A DNA stretch of 12,339 nt from Candidatus Saccharibacteria bacterium UBA5170 (GTDB taxonomy: Bacteria; Patescibacteriota; Saccharimonadia; Saccharimonadales; Saccharimonadaceae): the NCBI GenBank assembly GCA_002413425.1, contig DHWY01000002.1:354479-366817 (forward strand), given 5' to 3'. Shown here one piece after another: positions 6,407 to 12,280 of the stretch (position 1 is the stretch's first letter; each line of letters begins with the position of its first letter). The position numbers were made by a program, and so were the translations under genes. The notes beneath the pieces were generated by a model. It was given only the letters and a program-made list of their open reading frames with translations. It ran no database searches and had not been told where the DNA came from.

Positions 6407-6480
6407 TGAACTCGGCAAGATTCGAACCTGCGACCTTTGGCTCCGCAAGCCAATGCTCTATCCAGCTGAGCTACGAGTCC
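6404..6480 (-). tRNA. tRNA-Arg(GCG)
   Basis: 77 nt with encoded CCA. Acceptor GGACTCG pairs with CGAGTTC (one G-U); D-arm GCTC/GAGC; anticodon stem TTGGC/GCCAA with loop TTGCGGA gives GCG, reading CGC and CGU; T-arm GCAGG/CTTGC around TTCGAAT. Most bacteria read these codons with an A34 (inosine) tRNA-Arg(ACG), so G34 is notable. Discriminator A73. Confidence 0.95.
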
Positions 6481-6576
6481 ATATAAGCGCGCCCGTTGTG
6501 TTGCCACGTTCGAACACGCTTTTATTGTAACTAGAAGGTACTTTCAGCAACATAAAATATGAAGCGAACAAGGGCC

Positions 6577-6585
6577 ATTGTAGCA
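6577..6585 (-). promoter_or_regulatory. Candidate extended -10 for tRNA-Arg
   Basis: Minus strand TGC then TACAAT (6582-6577). A second TACAAT at 6529-6524, with TTGCTG as a weak -35 at 15 bp, lies closer to the tRNA. Either could serve. The remaining bases of 6481-6617 show no other structure. Confidence 0.4.
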
Positions 6586-6617
6586 TGGAGGTGGCTGACG
6601 AGGCAACCGCGACGAGA

Positions 6618-7187
6618 CTAAAGGCGTAACTTGCGAACGATAATATCAATCGCGTCGAGCTTCAGTATCTCCATCGGCAGTCTGAGGCCTAAAATATCGA
6701 CAATCTTCTCTCCTGCTTCTTCGGGAAAGTAGACCGAGACACCAGGAGCAAATCGTTTAATTGGAATCAACATGATCGAGTGATGTTCACCGTCGCGGAT
6801 CAGGCCAAAAGCTTTAAAATCAGCCAAGTTATACAGACGCTCGCCGATATACAGACCTTGTTTGCCACTGAGCGTGTATTGAATACTACGGGGTGGTCGT
6901 CTGGAATAGACGATAACCGAGGCCGCCATCACCAAAACGAGTACCGAGAAAGAATACGATCGTAACAAAAATACATCAACTGCAATCAGGCCAAGGACAA
7001 CCACAACGAACAGAACGTACCATAGGCTATTTTTCTCGGGGTGGATGTACTCACTGGCCATCCAATGAACCGGCGGCTCATCGACGGGAGCTTTTTTTGG
7101 TTCCACATAGTTCGCCTCGGGTGTATTTGTTTCAATCACCTCGTGAGGGTCTTGCTGCCAGTAGTTGTCTTGCTGGTCGGGATTCAT
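6618..7187 (-). CDS. Two-TM membrane protein with C-terminal soluble domain
   Basis: 189 residues: an acidic, proline-rich cytoplasmic N-terminus (1-53), TM helices at about 54-75 and 79-94 separated by a very short loop, then basic SRRPPR and a ~90-residue domain rich in beta-type sequence (IQYTLSGKQGLYIGERLYN) ending in helices. The layout resembles membrane proteins with bacterial PH-like domains, but I cannot name a family with certainty. Both termini would be cytoplasmic. The ATG at 7187 is set by a -10 box six bases upstream. It ends in TAG next to the tRNA-Arg promoter region. Confidence 0.8.
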   Translation of the reverse strand: MNPDQQDNYWQQDPHEVIETNTPEANYVEPKKAPVDEPPVHWMASEYIHPEKNSLWYVLFVVVVLGLIAVDVFLLRSYSFSVLVLVMAASVIVYSRRPPRSIQYTLSGKQGLYIGERLYNLADFKAFGLIRDGEHHSIMLIPIKRFAPGVSVYFPEEAGEKIVDILGLRLPMEILKLDAIDIIVRKLRL

Positions 7188-7193
7188 AGCTAC

Positions 7194-7202
7194 AGTATAG
7201 CA
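7194..7202 (-). promoter_or_regulatory. Extended -10 of the 6618-7187 gene (leaderless)
   Basis: Minus strand TGC then TATACT, six bases (GTAGCT), then the ATG at 7187. This is the same geometry as at the femAB and HIT genes. Confidence 0.65.
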
Positions 7203-7203
7203 T

Positions 7204-7290
7204 GAGCGGGGTTGGATTCGAACTACCCGTCGTCTCGTGCCGGCGACTGCTCCTTGGTTACTATTCCCGGCACCTCCCAGCGTAGCCAGT
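7204..7290 (-). other. Structured tRNA-like intergenic sequence
   Basis: Minus strand contains the T-loop-like GTTCGAATC (7223-7215), a 7-bp stem GTGCCGG/CCGGCAC (7273-7267 with 7243-7237), and a competing small fold: GAGC (7252-7249) with GCTC (7207-7204), enclosing GTCG/CGAC and GGGT/ACCC hairpins. A -10-like TATAGT lies just upstream (7304-7299). No matching 5' acceptor strand, no CCA and a poor T-stem argue against a working tRNA. It may be a decayed tRNA or another small RNA. Confidence 0.3.
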
Positions 7291-7305
7291 CATACTTTAC
7301 TATAC

Positions 7306-7334
7306 TTGACTTTATGTACACATTATGCTAATGT
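7306..7334 (+). promoter_or_regulatory. Promoter of the MANPN gene pair
   Basis: -35 TTGACT (7306-7311), 17-bp spacer ending in TGC, -10 TAATGT (7329-7334). The predicted start near 7341 gives a ~40-nt, A-rich leader. Confidence 0.6.
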
Positions 7335-7380
7335 TTATGTAGTCAAATAAAAAACAAAAAAAAGAAAGTTGCATAAAAAA

Positions 7381-8058
7381 ATGGCCAACCCCAACCTACT
7401 ATCAGCTAACGCCGCCGAAGCCGAATGGCACCCAGCTAGTCATACCGCCGAACTTGAAGAAGCAGCCGAGCAGGATCGAACGTTGCCCGAAACGCGGGCG
7501 CGTCACTTTGGCAAGTTGGCCTTAAACTTCTTGAAACGCGGGAACAATGGAGCCGAAGCTCCTCCAGTCGAAGAATCAGCAGCCGAACGCGCCGAGAGAA
7601 GCCGTCGTAAGTGGGCGGAGATTGACCGTGCCGAGGACCAAAAGACAGAACTCATTAAAAGGGAAAACCTTAAAATAGCCGAGGAGCTTGAAGCCGCCCC
7701 CGCAAAAACTAACAGTTGGGACTATGGCGAAGGTACTCCGAAACCCGAAGCTGTTCCTCTCAAAGCAGAAGACTGGGACTATGGCGAAGGTACTCCGAAA
7801 CCCGAAGCTGTTCCTCTCAAAGCAGAAGACTGGGACTATAGCGAAAGTACGCCGAAACCCGAAGCAAATTATCGCGGATTAGACCCAAACCTTTACACAA
7901 ACGGAGGAACCGAAGCCGAGAAGCAAGCCTGGGTTGAAACCCACCCCGACTGGAAACCTGAAATACCCGATTGGAAGAACGAGCAGCAAAATACTGTGCC
8001 CGCTCCAGAGCGAAGCCGAGGCAGTAAAATCCGTCGATCACTTGGCTTCAATAATTAA
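7381..8058 (+). CDS. Repeat-containing acidic protein of unknown function, first MANPN protein
   Basis: 225 residues, no cysteine, no signal peptide or TM segment. After MANPN comes an Ala/Glu-rich part, a charged helical stretch (about 60-110), two perfect 19-residue repeats starting WDYGEGTPKPE (113-131, 132-150), a third partial copy from 151, and a basic C-terminal tail (RSRGSKIRRSLGF). Composition suggests a largely disordered cytosolic protein. I do not recognise a family. The ATG at 7381 is preferred to an in-frame TTG at 7369 because the ATG context matches that of the next gene: GAAAGTTG, an A/T-rich spacer, then ATGGCCAACCC. The two genes are probably one operon, 88 bp apart with no hairpin or promoter seen between. 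Confidence 0.8.
   Translation: MANPNLLSANAAEAEWHPASHTAELEEAAEQDRTLPETRARHFGKLALNFLKRGNNGAEAPPVEESAAERAERSRRKWAEIDRAEDQKTELIKRENLKIAEELEAAPAKTNSWDYGEGTPKPEAVPLKAEDWDYGEGTPKPEAVPLKAEDWDYSESTPKPEANYRGLDPNLYTNGGTEAEKQAWVETHPDWKPEIPDWKNEQQNTVPAPERSRGSKIRRSLGFNN
7717..7865 (+). repeat. 57-nt tandem repeat (2 perfect copies plus a partial third)
   Basis: Units start at 7717, 7774 and 7831. The first two are identical over 57 nt; the third matches over about 35 nt with 3 differences. 57 is a multiple of three, so unit gain or loss keeps the frame. The perfect identity implies a recent duplication. Confidence 0.92.
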
Positions 8059-8146
8059 CCACCGAAAAACCTCGACGTGAACGAAACACTCCTCCAACGA
8101 CCCCGCCGTGAACACAATAAAACAAATACGAAAGTTGAATAACATA

Positions 8147-8902
8147 ATGGCCAACCCGAACTATGACACCGACTGGAACTCTGCACCGCAGCCAAAGAGC
8201 CGCTTTGAAAGCGTCCAGAATTATCTCAAAAACCCCGAGAACCAGGATCACGCCATTAAAGTTGCTCGTGAAATCGGGAGCGTCGCGGTCATGGAAGCAG
8301 TCAAAGGTTCGGGACTTGCCAAGTACGATAAGGACGGCAAACTCAAGTTGCGCAAGGGTGGAATTCTGCGGGCGGCCTTACAACCGAAACGCGCCCTTCG
8401 AAAAGCCGCCGTCGGAGCCTTTCAAGGTGCCCGCCAAGGGGCTATCGGCGAAACACGCGGCCAAGCCCGAACTGCCCTTCATTCAGCCGTTGAGCATGGT
8501 TATGATTACGGCAAGAATCAAATCGCTTCAAGGTTGGATACGCCCCCAGCCATCGAGAGCTACGCCGCTCCGTCGTACGATAACTGGGGCGATAGTGCCG
8601 AAACGACGCCTCAACCATTCGATGCCGTTACTGAAAGCCGAACCGATAATGTCCGCGGCAGAATTGACGATGCACGAGATAAGCTTCGCGAAGTCTTCGG
8701 TCACAAAGAAGAGTTGTTTCACACAGATGGCTACGATAGCAACGGTTTCCCTATAGAGGCAGCACAGCCGCAAACGAGTATGGATTATACTACCGGAAGC
8801 CGAGTCGACAAGACGCGGGACAAACTCCGCAACGTTTTTGGTGGCAATAAAGCAGCCGAGTCGGCACCCGCACCTTTAATAGACCCCAACGACCAGTGGT
8901 AA
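8147..8902 (+). CDS. Protein of unknown function, second MANPN protein
   Basis: 251 residues, no cysteine, no TM segment. It starts MANPNYD like its upstream neighbour. A central basic, Ala/Gly-rich helical region (about 55-130, including LKLRKGGILRAALQPKRALR) is followed by an acidic, Pro/Ser-rich half. An internal duplication is seen: SRTDNVRG...ARDKLREVFG (about 164-186) and SRVDKTRDKLRNVFG (about 218-232). The basic region could bind nucleic acid or membrane, but this is only a guess. No family recognised. The ATG at 8147 has the same upstream GAAAGTTG and A/T spacer as the first gene; an in-frame non-ATG start further upstream would add 13 residues. A bidirectional hairpin at 8931-8970 ends the unit. 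Confidence 0.8.
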   Translation: MANPNYDTDWNSAPQPKSRFESVQNYLKNPENQDHAIKVAREIGSVAVMEAVKGSGLAKYDKDGKLKLRKGGILRAALQPKRALRKAAVGAFQGARQGAIGETRGQARTALHSAVEHGYDYGKNQIASRLDTPPAIESYAAPSYDNWGDSAETTPQPFDAVTESRTDNVRGRIDDARDKLREVFGHKEELFHTDGYDSNGFPIEAAQPQTSMDYTTGSRVDKTRDKLRNVFGGNKAAESAPAPLIDPNDQW

Positions 8903-8930
8903 CTGATCGGCGTCCCTTAATTGCTCGAAA

Positions 8931-8970
8931 CAAATTAAAATAATGACCAAACAGTCGTTATTTTAATTTG
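8931..8970. terminator. Bidirectional terminator between the MANPN operon and tRNA-Ser(GCU)
   Basis: CAAATTAAAATAATGACC (8931-8948) pairs with AGTCGTTATTTTAATTTG (8953-8970) with one wobble and one terminal mismatch. A/T-rich arms give a U-rich 3' side in both directions. It includes two bases of the tRNA CCA. Confidence 0.8.
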
Positions 8971-9061
8971 GTGGAGGGGGGGAGATTCGAACTCCCGCTC
9001 CAGGTCTCCCCAGACTAATGATTTAGCAAACCATCCCCTTAAGCCACTTGGGTACCCCTCC
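8969..9061 (-). tRNA. tRNA-Ser(GCU)
   Basis: 93 nt with encoded CCA. Acceptor GGAGGGG/CCCCTCC; anticodon stem ATGGT/ATCAT with loop TTGCTAA gives GCU (reads AGC and AGU); long variable arm; T-arm with TTCGAAT. Discriminator A73. Confidence 0.95.
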
Positions 9062-9072
9062 GCGCTGGGTTG

Positions 9073-9081
9073 ATTGTAGCA
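9073..9081 (-). promoter_or_regulatory. Extended -10 of tRNA-Ser(GCU)
   Basis: Minus strand TGC then TACAAT (9078-9073), giving a start near 9066, five bases before the tRNA. Confidence 0.6.
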
Positions 9082-9119
9082 TAAATAAGAGGTGAGAGCT
9101 AGATTTATTATCAAAAATT

Positions 9120-9128
9120 TGCTATAAT
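9120..9128 (+). promoter_or_regulatory. Extended -10 of the pilin gene
   Basis: TGCTATAAT, perfect -10 with TGN. The predicted start is about 9135, only three bases before the TTG at 9138. Confidence 0.65.
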
Positions 9129-9137
9129 CCATGTATA

Positions 9138-9572
9138 TTGCGTAATACCAAGGAGCCGTGTATCAATAAGCGAATATTTACCAGTCTTATCCCTGTTTTA
9201 TACCTTCTGATGGTAAGCGTCGTTTCGGTTGTCTACGCGCCGGCTCTCTTTGCGGTCGATCTGACTGCCCAGGGAGGCGTCAATGCTGCCCGTGGGACTG
9301 GCCAACCCACAGACTTATTCGGCACTGGCGGAGCGATAACAGCGATAACCAACACCTTGTTGTTTATCATCGGTGCCTTAAGTGTGGTTATGATTATTAT
9401 CGGCGGACTACGCTACGTGACGTCTGGTGGCAATCCATCTTCTGTCACTGGGGCTAAGAACACAATTATGTACGCTATCGTTGGCCTAGTGGTGGCATTT
9501 TTGGCCTTCGCTGCTATCAATTTCGTACTAGGATCGCTGACAAATAGTGGAGTTGGTGGCACTAACATCTAG
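9138..9572 (+). CDS. VirB2/TrbC-like pilin
   Basis: Small pilin of the type found throughout CPR genomes. Seen: basic KRIF then a long hydrophobic signal (about 13-39, possible cleavage after ALFA), a short Gly-rich segment (DLFGTGGAITAI), TM helix about 70-90 ending GGLRYVTSGGNPSSVTGAKN, and a second TM about 108-134. The two-helix hairpin with a short polar loop is the VirB2/TrbC pattern. It would be exported to the cytoplasmic membrane and may polymerise into a pilus; no VirB4 or other secretion gene is in the window. The start is uncertain: TTG at 9138 is the only near-canonical in-frame choice. An AAGGAG at 9150-9155 instead points to an ATC codon at 9162, directly before the natural signal peptide (NKRIF). 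48 bp before the phosphoesterase ATG. Confidence 0.82.
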   Translation: MRNTKEPCINKRIFTSLIPVLYLLMVSVVSVVYAPALFAVDLTAQGGVNAARGTGQPTDLFGTGGAITAITNTLLFIIGALSVVMIIIGGLRYVTSGGNPSSVTGAKNTIMYAIVGLVVAFLAFAAINFVLGSLTNSGVGGTNI

Positions 9573-9620
9573 CTATGTTTGTTCGCCCAATAGGCAGCTT
9601 AGTTGTATAGTGGAAAGATT

Positions 9621-11294
9621 ATGAGAGAACACCAACCACAGGAGGAAATCTCTTCTTTGGAAACGCGTCGAAAATGGCAAACGCGTGTTCATAGGGGCCT
9701 GGGCGGTCTGGGAATCGTTATTACAGGGTACACGGGGGGTGTGCTTGCCGCCAGCGCGTATCCAGCAGAGGTTTCCGTTGGTGATATCTACCAGGCAGAG
9801 GTTTCATTATCTGCCTCACCAGCTGACATTTCGCGTATCCAACTGACGACGACGGCAGGCTATGTGGAGGCAGCCTTTAGCTCCTGGGCGCCACTAGCTC
9901 CAGGAATCAACGTCACCCCAATGTTAAATGGAACAAGTATCGAAGCGGCTAGACAAACTAATTTTGGCATCGAATCATTTATTCCTACCGCCAGCGAAGA
10001 AAAGCAGGCGATTACTTCGGCAGCCGAGCAACTGGCGCTGCGTTTTGGCATCGGCGTTATCGCCGCTGAAGCACTGCTGCTGGCAGGGGCCAACTTGTAT
10101 AAACGACAACGCCCCAATGTCCGCCAGCTAGCCGCCAGCGGCGCCGCTGGCGTATTAGCTTTTAGTGTTACCGCTGGACAAGCCGCTTTTAACTATCAGC
10201 CCGATAACTATTCTTCTTTTACGACCGACGGCCTGCTAACCCATATCTATGACAATCGCTCTTTGATGTCTAACATTCAAACCCGCTCACAGCAAATGGA
10301 GCCGTTTATCACGAGTATATTAGCCCTGTCGAGCGAACTCCAGCAAAAATTTGTACCGCCGGAGTCAGATCGGCTGGTGGCCGCCAGGTTTCTGCTGGTA
10401 TCCGATATGCACGACGTCAATCAAGATGCCATGCTCAAGAAGATTATTGACGAGCGGCAGATAACGGCAGTCATCGACACGGGTGATTTAACTAATTTTG
10501 GCTACGGGGAGGAAATGAGTGCCAGCAACTTTGCTGCCTCGATCCAAAATCTCGGCGTGCCGTACTTGATTGTCCTAGGTAATCACGACAACAACAGCCC
10601 CGACTCACAAACTGTCTTGGCACGCTTAGCCCAAATACCAAATGTCATTTTATTGCAGCCGGACGGTAACAGCTATACCGAGGCGACCGTCAACGGCGTG
10701 ACAATTGCCGGCTTCAACGACCCGCGCTACTTCGGAGACGACAATAAAGACAATACCAAGAAACAGCTTCCTGCCATCGAGCGCTTTAATGAAAGTTTTG
10801 CCACCCTGCCAGCACCTGATATTGCCATAGCGCACGAACCCTATGCCGCCGAGAACATAAAAAAGGCCGGCCTGACAATCAATGGGCACATGCACCAAGC
10901 AGAATTGAAAGACAATCATATTCAAGTCGGCAGCTTTACGGGCGGCGGCCTGTTCAACCACCTCCCCCCGAATAAAGAAGGGATTAACACCGAGGTGCCC
11001 TCTGCATTGGATATCTTGACGATTGATTCCTCGTGTCGGGCACAATCACTGATGCGCTTTGCCTTCCGATCAGTTGTGCAAGGTCAACCGCAGTACGATA
11101 GTGTTGCCTATATTAACGGCGAAAAACTCGGCTTTAATCCTGGCGCCAATCGTCATTGTGACGCCGAACAAGGTGTTGCTATCACGTCCGTGCCAGCAAA
11201 AAGCGGCCCGATAGAGGCTTTGCCAGCTATTGCCGCGCCCACTTCCTCGCCGACGACTGCCGCTCCAAACTACCTTGAGGTGAGTAAAAGATAG
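9621..11294 (+). CDS. Membrane-anchored calcineurin-like metallophosphoesterase
   Basis: 557 residues. A basic N-terminus (RRKWQTRVHR) precedes TM1 (about 25-47); TM2 is about 135-158, then a basic loop (KRQRPNVR) and TM3 about 170-190. By the positive-inside rule the C-terminal enzyme domain is outside the membrane. Catalytic motifs in order: SDMHD (D262, H264), DTGDLT (D289), GNHD (320-323), AHEP (H405) and NGHMH (421-425), the full two-metal set. Two cysteines (472, 513) in the exported part could form a disulfide, and the tail is Pro/Ala/Ser/Thr-rich. The substrate is unknown (phospholipid, nucleotide or cell-wall phosphate). ATG 9621 has GGAAAG upstream; an in-frame TTG at 9603 is less likely. 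It may share the pilin transcript and also has a -10-like TATAGT at 9606-9611. Confidence 0.9.
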   Translation: MREHQPQEEISSLETRRKWQTRVHRGLGGLGIVITGYTGGVLAASAYPAEVSVGDIYQAEVSLSASPADISRIQLTTTAGYVEAAFSSWAPLAPGINVTPMLNGTSIEAARQTNFGIESFIPTASEEKQAITSAAEQLALRFGIGVIAAEALLLAGANLYKRQRPNVRQLAASGAAGVLAFSVTAGQAAFNYQPDNYSSFTTDGLLTHIYDNRSLMSNIQTRSQQMEPFITSILALSSELQQKFVPPESDRLVAARFLLVSDMHDVNQDAMLKKIIDERQITAVIDTGDLTNFGYGEEMSASNFAASIQNLGVPYLIVLGNHDNNSPDSQTVLARLAQIPNVILLQPDGNSYTEATVNGVTIAGFNDPRYFGDDNKDNTKKQLPAIERFNESFATLPAPDIAIAHEPYAAENIKKAGLTINGHMHQAELKDNHIQVGSFTGGGLFNHLPPNKEGINTEVPSALDILTIDSSCRAQSLMRFAFRSVVQGQPQYDSVAYINGEKLGFNPGANRHCDAEQGVAITSVPAKSGPIEALPAIAAPTSSPTTAAPNYLEVSKR

Positions 11295-11324
11295 CGCCCG
11301 CAAGTTCGGATTTCGACCTAACGT

Positions 11325-11364
11325 CAATAAAAAATAACGACCATTTGGTCGTTATTTTTTATTG
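11325..11364. terminator. Bidirectional terminator between the phosphoesterase gene and tRNA-Ser(UGA)
   Basis: CAATAAAAAATAACGACC (11325-11342), loop ATTT, and a perfect 18-bp complement (11347-11364). The GC core AACGACC/GGTCGTT is flanked by an A-tract and a T-tract, so it should work both ways. It pairs into the tRNA CCA. Confidence 0.88.
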
Positions 11365-11452
11365 GTGGAGAGGGCGAGATTCGAACTCGCGGTACCATTG
11401 CTGACACGACAGTTTTCAAGACTGTTCCCTTAAACCACTCGGGCACCTCTCC
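11363..11452 (-). tRNA. tRNA-Ser(UGA)
   Basis: 90 nt with encoded CCA. Acceptor GGAGAGG/CCTCTCC; anticodon stem ACAGT/ACTGT with loop CTTGAAA gives UGA (reads UCA and probably other UCN); long variable arm; T-arm GCGAG/CTCGC around TTCGAAT. Discriminator A73, as in the other two serine tRNAs here. Confidence 0.95.
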
Positions 11453-11455
11453 GTA

Positions 11456-11513
11456 TTGGTAGTTAGTAGTATATACCATTCGACACCTACAACATACCAA
11501 CTACTATCTACTA
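11456..11513. repeat. Degenerate TTRGTAG heptamers flanking the tRNA-Ser(UGA) promoter
   Basis: Plus strand TTGGTAG, TTAGTAG (11456-11469). On the minus strand, from 11513, TTAGTAG, ATAGTAG, TTGGTAT, GTTGTAG follow each other. Between them the minus-strand TATACT (11473-11468) is a fitting -10, with a predicted start near 11461 for the tRNA. Confidence 0.45.
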
Positions 11514-11514
11514 A

Positions 11515-12174
11515 TCAAGCGTGCCGGGCGACAATGGCCACCCAAACCTGACTGGCGCCTGCATCTAATAATGCCTGCGAAGCGTACTTGATTGTTGCAC
11601 CAGTCGTCATGACATCGTCAACAAGGACATACGGTGTGTTTTTTATTATCTCTCCCTTCACCGCGAAGGCCGCCTTAGCTTGCCTATTACGTTCGGATGC
11701 CGATGCGTGACGTTGCGTCGTGCTGGTCGCGCGCGTCAGTAATTGCTCAAATCGTAAGTTACGACACTTTGCAACATAGCGAGCTAGCAGCACGGTATGG
11801 TCGTAGCCACGCTCCCAGACATGACTCCTGGCGGTAGGGACGGGGATAATGATCGTATCGCTGGGAAATTCTGGGATTGTCTGTAACAACAAATCGCCAA
11901 GCGTTCGGTAGGCAGACCGAGCTCGCTCAAACTTGTAAAGTCCTACCAATCGTTGCAAAACATCTCTTCGCTGCCCCACACACCAGGCACGTGCATAGGG
12001 CACCCGACAAGTGTTACACAGCCCAGTGGTTCCACAGGGCTTTCCGCAGGCCAGACAAACGTTTTTAAATTCATATACGATGTTATATTTACAATTATCA
12101 CACAATAGGGCACCCGCATTACCACACCCACAACAGTAGTGTGGAGCCACAAAAGAGAGGAAGTTATCGATCAT
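11515..12174 (-). CDS. comF: ComF-family phosphoribosyltransferase-like protein
   Basis: ComF is a cytosolic competence protein needed for DNA uptake in naturally transformable bacteria. 219 residues against ~240 in B. subtilis. Seen: an N-terminal zinc-finger region (CCGCG at 14-18, CDNC at 25-28, CLAC at 40-43, CNTC at 53-56), the PVP...RGYDH block (about 111-126, usual form RGFNQ), and the PRPP-binding loop VLVDDVMTTGAT (183-194). The stop is TGA. No strong promoter or Shine-Dalgarno is clear upstream. With the pilin it hints at DNA uptake capacity, a reasonable idea for a host-dependent organism, but no comEC or comEA is in view. Confidence 0.93.
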   Translation of the reverse strand: MIDNFLSFVAPHYCCGCGNAGALLCDNCKYNIVYEFKNVCLACGKPCGTTGLCNTCRVPYARAWCVGQRRDVLQRLVGLYKFERARSAYRTLGDLLLQTIPEFPSDTIIIPVPTARSHVWERGYDHTVLLARYVAKCRNLRFEQLLTRATSTTQRHASASERNRQAKAAFAVKGEIIKNTPYVLVDDVMTTGATIKYASQALLDAGASQVWVAIVARHA

Positions 12175-12205
12175 TGTGATTTTTACGTTTCATAGGCTAA
12201 TGTGG

Positions 12206-12234
12206 TTGATTATCCCGCACAGGTTGGTTATAAT
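12206..12234 (+). promoter_or_regulatory. Promoter of the gene starting at 12281
   Basis: -35 TTGATT (12206-12211), 17-bp spacer, -10 TATAAT (12229-12234). The predicted start near 12241 leaves a ~40-nt leader with a GGAGG Shine-Dalgarno at 12271-12275. Confidence 0.7.
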
Positions 12235-12280
12235 GTGAGGGACTATTTGTCAATAGCGCCTAGAGAAAGTGGAGGATATC

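Noticed and set aside
7204..7290. Reading of the sequence as SRP RNA or the end of tmRNA
   Set aside because: The conserved GGAA-tetraloop domain of SRP RNA is absent, and tmRNA would have to extend through the 7381 gene. I found no acceptor pairing for either.
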